A stretch of DNA of 11,311 nucleotides from Nitrospiraceae bacterium. Lineage in GTDB: Bacteria > Nitrospirota > Nitrospiria > Nitrospirales > Nitrospiraceae. The notes beneath the pieces were generated by a model that was given only the letters and a program-made list of their open reading frames with translations, ran no database searches and had not been told where the DNA came from. The position numbers and the translations under genes are program-made. Below, piece by piece: positions 7,656-11,311 of this stretch; position 1 is the stretch's first letter; the number at the start of each line of letters is the position of its first letter. The DNA is taken from positions 1-11,311 of the forward strand of contig JAABQN010000051.1 of the NCBI GenBank assembly GCA_011391455.1. The letters run 5' to 3'.

Positions 7656-8384
7656 TCAATCCCCCCAATGTGGGTCAGACAGGTTGGTGAACAGCTGCTT
7701 TAACCCCGTCTCCCACTGCTGCCGCACTTCGACAAAATAGGAGTCTTGTTCGCCCAGGCGCCGTTGGAGTCCGACTTTCAGGCTGTCCCGTTCATAACAC
7801 AGCAAGTCAATCGGTGGACCGACGGAAATATTGCTGCGCATGGTTGAGTCGAACGAGATCAGGACGCATTTCGCCGCCTCCATCAGGCCGCTCGAGTAGG
7901 TGATCACTCGGTCGATGATAGGTTTCCCGTACTTGATCTCTCCGTTCTGGCAATAGGCCGTGTCCGGCGTCGCTTCAATGAAATTGCCCTCCGTGTACAT
8001 ATTGAAGAGCCGATGCCGTTCACCATGGATCTGTCCACCCACGATGAAGGTCGCGCTGGCCTCGATATTGTGTTGCATGAGATAGGGCCCGTCCCGTTTC
8101 TGCACTTCGCGCAACGTCTCTCCGATGAGGCAGGCGATATCATACATGGAGGAGCTATTCCAGATATTCTCCTGGTGCATCTGCGCGCGCTGTTCCAACA
8201 GGGCCACCACCCCCTGAGTCACGGCGAGGTTGCCAGAACTGAGCATCACGATCACTCGATCACCGGGACGCTCGAACACCGTCATTTTGCGAAAGTTGCC
8301 GACCTGATCCACGCCTGCATTGGTTCGTGAATCCGACGCGAGGACCAGGCCGGAATCCGTGATCACGCCGACACAATAGGTCAT
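7656..8384 (-). CDS. anbu: Anbu, proteasome/HslV-related NTN-hydrolase peptidase (COG3484)
   Basis: A 242-aa self-activating NTN hydrolase of the proteasome beta-subunit fold. It starts MTYCVGVITDSGLVLASDSR. Removal of Met exposes Thr1, the expected nucleophile. Numbered from that Thr, Asp17 (in SDSRT) and Lys32 (in FRKM) match the conserved proteasomal Asp17 and Lys33 positions. The Anbu signature SSGNLAVTQ follows. The frame permits a TTG start one codon earlier (8387), but ATG 8384 is favoured: it alone gives a Met-Thr terminus, and a GGGGGTGAT box is well spaced for it. Anbu proteins are known to form open ring or helical assemblies, with weak or undetermined activity in vitro. It leads a two-gene unit with the transglutaminase/DUF2126 gene 4 bp downstream. 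In the predicted system it would remove or degrade the ligase product. Confidence 0.95.
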   Translation of the reverse strand: MTYCVGVITDSGLVLASDSRTNAGVDQVGNFRKMTVFERPGDRVIVMLSSGNLAVTQGVVALLEQRAQMHQENIWNSSSMYDIACLIGETLREVQKRDGPYLMQHNIEASATFIVGGQIHGERHRLFNMYTEGNFIEATPDTAYCQNGEIKYGKPIIDRVITYSSGLMEAAKCVLISFDSTMRSNISVGPPIDLLCYERDSLKVGLQRRLGEQDSYFVEVRQQWETGLKQLFTNLSDPHWGD

Positions 8385-8601
8385 CAATCACCCCCACGAA
8401 GTTAGGCAATGGCCTGCGCTGTGCTCGGTCGTCTCCCGCAAGCTCAAGGAGGAACCGACATTCAAGGAATCAGCGTAGAGTACGCCCCCGCAGGGCGTCA
8501 AGACAACTCGGCATTAAGGGTGGCGTACGGAGCCTCGGTGGCGCCGTCAACCATGCCTGCGTTAGTGGCCACAACTCGCCCAGCGCAGCCCTAATAAAGA
8601 C

Positions 8602-8617
8602 TGTAACCTAGATTACA
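8602..8617. promoter_or_regulatory. Operator-like 16-bp palindrome
   Basis: TGTAACCTAGATTACA is symmetric at 14 of 16 positions (TGTAA-N6-TTACA with CTAG at the centre). It lies about 220 bp upstream of anbu and 340 bp upstream of the lipoprotein gene, in an AT-richer pocket. Its size suits a dimeric helix-turn-helix repressor, but no regulator gene is in the window and the binding protein is unknown. Confidence 0.35.
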
Positions 8618-8831
8618 TCATAGACGTTATGGTGGTCGAAATTCTGCTAGAGAAATAGGCGTGAGATCTCGTTGGACTGCGAGTTTTCACAGGACCTCTA
8701 CAGCGCTAATAGGATGCTGAACCCTCATTCTCTTCACCAGGTCAACTTCGGCATGTGAAATATGTCTTGCACCTTGCGGTAGTTGTGACCTTTGATCTCA
8801 TGCAGGATTCGTGCAGAAATCGGTGTTTTGC

Positions 8832-8858
8832 TTGCACGTTCGCATCAAAAATTATACT
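8832..8858 (+). promoter_or_regulatory. Candidate sigma-70 promoter for the lipoprotein gene
   Basis: TTGCAC (8832-8837) and TATACT (8853-8858) resemble -35 and -10 boxes, five of six and four of six or better to consensus. The spacing is 15 bp, shorter than ideal. Transcription would start near 8865, giving a leader of about 75 nt before the ATG at 8940. The box lies in a locally AT-rich stretch. Confidence 0.35.
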
Positions 8859-8939
8859 GATTATCATCGAAGCTGGACATTTACCATTCGTGCCGTTTCC
8901 AGGGAGAGCATTCTGAACGAGCGCAATGAGGACGACACC

Positions 8940-9617
8940 ATGAGGCGAGGCAAAAAGATTCAAACCGCGGCAATCGGGATGTTGTGTCTCACCACACTCA
9001 CTACCGGTGCCTGTGTAACGCAGAGCACCTACGATACGGCTGCCGCTGATCTCGAAGCGGCGAAAGTTGAACTCCGTAGCGTCAGTACCGAAACGCAGGA
9101 GCTCACCCAACAAGTCAGCGACCTTCAGCAACTTCAGACTGGCATTGCAAGTGAAAGGGAAGTCGCCTCGTCGGCGCTCAAGCAAGCCAGGAAAGCGATG
9201 AAGGCCGAGCGTGCCGCGTCACAAATACGGTTGAGCAAACTCACTCTCACGATCCAGCATCTGACCACCCAGCAGAAGAGCCTGCGGTACGAAGTCAAAC
9301 GTTCGACCGAAGAGCAGGCCAGGCTGCAATCAGCCGTGGAAAATCATACGTCGAAACTTGGCGAGGGAGATGAACTCAGTATATCATCTGTCCCTCCACC
9401 ACCCCAAACAGCCTTTGTTCCTCCAGCACAAACTCTAGTTCCGAACGAATCTGTCCCTAAGCCGTCTGTGACGACAACTGCTGCATCAGTAAATCAGCCC
9501 ACGGCGAATCCCAAGCCGCAGTCGGCAGGCAATCAGCCGCCCGAGCCAGTCGAAGAGGACTGGTTGTCCTTCTTCAAGAATTGGATTTCTTCATTCTGGC
9601 AATCGATCTTCTTCTAA
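8940..9617 (+). CDS. Putative coiled-coil lipoprotein with Pro-rich linker and aromatic tail
   Basis: A 225-aa exported protein I do not recognise as a named family. Residues 1-24 form a signal peptide (MRRGKK then AIGMLCLTTLTTGA) ending at Cys25. The TGAC lipobox is imperfect, with Thr instead of Leu/Val/Ile at -3, so lipidation is probable but not certain. Residues about 30-140 are charged and heptad-like (DLEAAKVELRSVSTETQELTQ onward), suggesting a long coiled coil. Residues 150-205 are Pro/Thr/Ala-rich and likely disordered, as in cell-wall-spanning linkers. The protein ends with an aromatic amphipathic tail, DWLSFFKNWISSFWQSIFF (207-225). ATG 8940 was chosen over an open frame reaching back to 8811 because it has a GAGGA box 7 nt upstream and starts the signal peptide. 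It appears monocistronic. It may be an envelope-spanning tether or an accessory factor; that is inference. Confidence 0.8.
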   Translation: MRRGKKIQTAAIGMLCLTTLTTGACVTQSTYDTAAADLEAAKVELRSVSTETQELTQQVSDLQQLQTGIASEREVASSALKQARKAMKAERAASQIRLSKLTLTIQHLTTQQKSLRYEVKRSTEEQARLQSAVENHTSKLGEGDELSISSVPPPPQTAFVPPAQTLVPNESVPKPSVTTTAASVNQPTANPKPQSAGNQPPEPVEEDWLSFFKNWISSFWQSIFF

Positions 9618-9690
9618 CCAGGAGGGATGGCCGATGGCGGGCACGTCGGTCAGTGAACGAGATGGCTCGACCAGGGAGACGGGAGCTCTT

Positions 9691-9909
9691 TCATTCACCG
9701 GTGGTATTCATTTCCTTGCGGACGAGTTCCTCGGCTTTCAGCCAATCTTCCACGTCGCGCTCCCTCTGTCGCCCCCGTTGTTCATAGAGTTCGTAGGCTT
9801 TCTTCGCGATCCGTCCCCTCACCTCATCCGAATACTTCTGCATGGATTCAGGCTCGGGCGAGAGGTTTCGCTCCTCCACAGGCTGGGTATCAGAATTTCT
9901 GGTCTTCAT
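9691..9909 (-). CDS. DUF2934 family small protein
   Basis: A 72-aa, highly charged soluble protein. Residues about 32-64 match the DUF2934 pattern: GRIAKKAYELYEQRG followed by RERDVEDWLKAEELV. The first 30 residues look disordered. DUF2934 proteins are common in Acidobacteria, Proteobacteria and Nitrospirota, and their function is unknown. The chosen ATG at 9909 has a very strong GGGGGGAGG box just upstream and a matching promoter (separate entry). The longer open frame starting with TTG at 9966 would begin inside the -35 box and is rejected. The gene converges on the lipoprotein gene with a 73-bp gap that holds no clear terminator. Confidence 0.88.
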   Translation of the reverse strand: MKTRNSDTQPVEERNLSPEPESMQKYSDEVRGRIAKKAYELYEQRGRQRERDVEDWLKAEELVRKEMNTTGE

Positions 9910-9937
9910 GAGCCTCCCCCCTTCAAAGATGTAGCCT

Positions 9938-9966
9938 GTTATCCTTAAAACCAGTCGGTCTGTCAA
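9938..9966 (-). promoter_or_regulatory. Sigma-70-type promoter of the DUF2934 gene
   Basis: On the minus strand a perfect TTGACA (9966-9961) is followed after exactly 17 bp by GATAAC (9943-9938), four of six to the -10 consensus. Transcription would start near 9931, about 22 nt before the ATG at 9909, leaving room for the GGGGGGAGG ribosome-binding site. This is the best promoter match in the window. Confidence 0.65.
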
Positions 9967-10150
9967 GTTGAGCGATCGGAGAGAAACCCTGTGGTCATTG
10001 CCTGACCTGACCTTTCACACTCTTACGAGAATGGCCAGGGACCGTGATGCGAGACAGGCGGGACGAGCAAGACGGGCCAAACAGGGAGGGCCTGGTGGAT
10101 TTCCAACTGCGCGCGTGTTTCTTTCCCGTTTCCTATGGCACCCTCTTCTT
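9967..10150. other. Spacer with no supported gene
   Basis: No gene is supported on either strand between the DUF2934 promoter and the palindrome after atpC. Purine-rich GC sequence at 10060-10080 (GACGAGCAAGACGGG) and an 11-mer at 10106-10116 (ACTGCGCGCGT) resemble parts of the repeat elements at 10151 and 10702, but in scrambled order. They could be remnants of a further copy or chance. Confidence 0.3.
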
Positions 10151-10246
10151 GGAACGACGCCCGTGTCGGTCCTATTGCGGCCGTCAAGCGAGGCCCTTCT
10201 GAGGGCGCACGCTCCGGGAGCAAAGGACCGGCACGGGCGTCGTTCC
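10151..10246. repeat. Structured palindromic repeat, copy A (after atpC)
   Basis: A long imperfect palindrome 4 nt past the atpC stop codon. The outer arms, 10151-10172 and 10225-10246, are 22 bp long and complementary except for one T/G position. Inside is a nested stem ending in GCCC (10193-10196) and GGGC (10203-10206) around the hexaloop TTCTGA. AGCG (10187-10190) pairs with CGCT (10210-10213), and GAGCAAAG closes the core at 10218-10225. Copy B at 10702 shares the core. No T-run follows on either strand, so the element is not a classic intrinsic terminator, although such a strong stem could stop or stabilise the 3' end of the atp transcript. Confidence 0.85.
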
Positions 10247-10250
10247 AACC

Positions 10251-10664
10251 TTAATTCTTGTGGGTGCGGTCGGCGATCTTCTTGCGGAGGCGGGCTTTTT
10301 CGAGACTAATTTCAGCTTCTTTGACTTCTGAGGGCAGACCACCGGCCTTGAGTCGTTCCTCGGCCTTCTCAACGGCAGCTTGGGCGCGGCCTACGTCGAT
10401 GTCTTCGGCCTTCTCGGCGATCTCGGCCATGATCGTGACTTTTGTCGGCGTGACTTCTGCGAATCCCCAGAGGATCGCCATGTGGCTGGTCAGATCTCCC
10501 ACGCGATAGTGCAGTTCACCAATGCGTAACGTAGTAAGGAAATGACAGTGTCCCGGCAACACGCCGAACTCACCCTCTGAGCCAGGGGCGATGACTTGAT
10601 CCACCTGCTGGCTCAAGAGCAATTTCTCCGGCGTCACCACTTCTAATAAGAACGTTCCTGCCAT
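10251..10664 (-). CDS. atpC: F1Fo ATP synthase epsilon subunit
   Basis: A 137-aa epsilon subunit, which sits in the central stalk of F1, couples rotation to catalysis and can inhibit ATP hydrolysis. The N-terminal beta-sandwich (residues 1-85) shows the family pattern LLEVVTPEKLLLSQQVDQVI and GSEGEFGVLPGHCHFLTTL. The C-terminal two-helix domain (about 88-137) is present in full, AQAAVEKAEERLKAGG then EAEISLEKARLRKKIADR, so it could act as an inhibitory arm. Length is normal. The ATG at 10664 has an AAGGA box about 9 nt upstream. It follows atpD, the usual order, but with an unusually long 127-bp gap that contains a structured repeat. Another copy of that repeat lies immediately after its stop. 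It is the last gene of the atp operon here. Confidence 0.96.
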   Translation of the reverse strand: MAGTFLLEVVTPEKLLLSQQVDQVIAPGSEGEFGVLPGHCHFLTTLRIGELHYRVGDLTSHMAILWGFAEVTPTKVTIMAEIAEKAEDIDVGRAQAAVEKAEERLKAGGLPSEVKEAEISLEKARLRKKIADRTHKN

Positions 10665-10701
10665 ATCTCTATTTCCTTACTTCCACTCAGAAAGCGGGGG
10701 G

Positions 10702-10780
10702 ATCGATGCGTCCTCTACTGCGCGCGTCCAACGAGGGTCTTCTGAGACCGCGCGTTGCGCGAGCAAAGAGGACGCTCGAT
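10702..10780. repeat. Structured palindromic repeat, copy B (between atpD and atpC)
   Basis: Outer arms GCGTCCTCT (10708-10716) and AGAGGACGC (10767-10775) pair perfectly. They extend outward by ATCGA (10702-10706) with TCGAT (10776-10780) across a single bulged T. Inside, CAACG (10729-10733) pairs with CGTTG (10753-10757), and GGTC (10736-10739) with GACC (10746-10749), around the same TTCTGA hexaloop as copy A. The core, from GTCCT to GAGCAAAG, aligns with copy A; the last 32 core positions align without gaps with 24 identities. It fills most of the gap between the atpD stop and the atpC ribosome-binding site. Since atpC needs transcription through it, it is unlikely to be a full terminator. 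Confidence 0.85.
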
Positions 10781-10791
10781 TCGCCCGCTGC

Positions 10792-11311
10792 TTATACCTT
10801 GACCCCCATCTTTTCCGCCTTCGCGATCACTTCCTCGATCGGGCCGACCATGTAGAACGCCTGTTCCGGGAGGTGGTCGTACTTGCCGGCGAGGATTTCC
10901 TTGAAGCTTCGCACCGTGTCTTTGAGCTTCACATACTTGCCGGGCGAGCCAGTGAAGGCTTCGGCGACGTGGAACGGCTGTGATAGGAAGCGCTGAATCT
11001 TTCGCGCCCTGGCCACGGCCATCTTGTCGTCCTCCGATAATTCGTCCATTCCGAGAATGGCGATAATGTCTTGGAGGTCTTTGTACCGCTGCAAAACAGA
11101 TTGGACCCCTCGCGCGACCTTATAATGATCTTCTCCGATGACTTGCGGGTCGAGAATACGCGAGGTGGAGTCGAGCGGGTCGACGGCTGGATAGATACCC
11201 AACTCAGCCAATTGCCGCGACAGCACGGTGGTCGCGTCCAAGTGGGCGAAGGCCGTGGCCGGGGCCGGGTCGGTCAGGTCGTCTGCCGGCACGTAGATGG
11301 CTTGCACCGAG
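10792..11311 (-). CDS. atpD: F1Fo ATP synthase beta subunit, partial (C-terminal part)
   Basis: The C-terminal 172 codons of the catalytic beta subunit of F1; the N-terminal part, including the P-loop, lies beyond the right edge. The visible sequence opens with the conserved SVQAIYVPADDLTDPAPA and AHLDATTVLSR, followed by GIYPAVDPLDSTSRIL, VLQRYKDLQDIIAILGMDEL and a C-terminal LPEQAFYMVGPIEEVIAKAE, all close to family consensus. It ends at a TAA (10794-10792). No frameshift or truncation is seen in the part available. It precedes atpC on the same strand, as in most bacterial atp operons. Confidence 0.97.
   Translation of the reverse strand, partial: SVQAIYVPADDLTDPAPATAFAHLDATTVLSRQLAELGIYPAVDPLDSTSRILDPQVIGEDHYKVARGVQSVLQRYKDLQDIIAILGMDELSEDDKMAVARARKIQRFLSQPFHVAEAFTGSPGKYVKLKDTVRSFKEILAGKYDHLPEQAFYMVGPIEEVIAKAEKMGVKV

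Larger units (their letters stand above)
8385..8939. other. Spacer upstream of anbu and the lipoprotein gene
   Basis: This 555-bp divergent spacer has no convincing gene. A 61-codon frame at 8409-8594 has no recognisable content. For anbu there is a weak minus-strand candidate promoter: TTGACG (8501-8496) and TACGCT (8477-8472) with an 18-bp spacer. The spacer overlaps a 6-bp hairpin, ACGCCC (8482-8487) with GGGCGT (8493-8498). GTACGCC (8480-8486) is also inverted as GGCGTAC (8522-8528). The palindrome at 8602 and the promoter at 8832 are listed separately. Confidence 0.5.

Noticed and set aside
8409..8594. 61-codon plus-strand frame upstream of anbu
   Set aside because: No ribosome-binding site or recognisable composition; it lies across hairpins and a candidate promoter.
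8811..8939. Longer start of the lipoprotein gene at 8811
   Set aside because: It would bury the signal peptide behind 43 residues and overlaps the candidate promoter; ATG 8940 has its own ribosome-binding site.
9910..9966. Longer DUF2934 start at TTG 9966
   Set aside because: It would start inside the TTGACA -35 box; ATG 9909 has a far better ribosome-binding site.
9968..10309. Plus-strand 113-codon frame across the copy A palindrome and the end of atpC
   Set aside because: It translates a structured repeat and the antisense of atpC, and is Arg/Gly-rich without motif.
10151..10780. CRISPR array or insertion sequence near atpC
   Set aside because: Only two diverged palindromic copies separated by a complete gene; no regular spacers, transposase or target-site duplication.

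Overview
The window is moderately GC-rich bacterial chromosome from a Gram-negative-type organism: a putative lipoprotein and an F-type ATP synthase are present. The gene mix, including a DUF2934 small protein and many hairpins between genes, fits Nitrospira-like bacteria (Nitrospirota). That taxonomic guess is inference; no rRNA or other marker is present.

Layout. (1) Positions 1-1351, minus strand: rluD-type 23S rRNA pseudouridine synthase, followed 48 bp downstream by an unrecognised gene that runs off the left edge. (2) 1352-1802: a gene-free spacer with a perfect 10-bp inverted repeat that covers a consensus -10 box. (3) 1803-4281, plus strand: a circularly permuted ATP-grasp protein and an alpha-E (DUF403) protein. 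(4) 4304-8384, minus strand, converging on the previous pair: Anbu, a proteasome-like NTN hydrolase, then a large transglutaminase/DUF2126 fusion. (5) 8385-8939: a spacer with an operator-like palindrome and a possible promoter. (6) 8940-9617, plus: a coiled-coil putative lipoprotein. (7) 9691-9909, minus: a DUF2934 small protein with a good sigma-70 promoter. (8) 10251-11311, minus: the end of an atp operon, atpD (partial) then atpC.

The centrepiece is regions 3 and 4. ATP-grasp, alpha-E, transglutaminase/GS-like DUF2126 and Anbu are the four components of a widespread but biochemically unsolved locus. Comparative genomics (Iyer, Aravind and colleagues, 2009) predicted it to be a peptide-synthesis or protein-tagging system. 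All four parts look intact, with visible catalytic residues. They are split here into two convergent gene pairs, not one operon.

The most unusual non-coding signal is a pair of related structured palindromes. One lies between atpD and atpC and the other directly after atpC. Their outer arms differ in sequence yet each is self-complementary, and the shared core shows three compensatory base-pair changes. This points to a dispersed hairpin repeat family (REP-like or RNA-structured).
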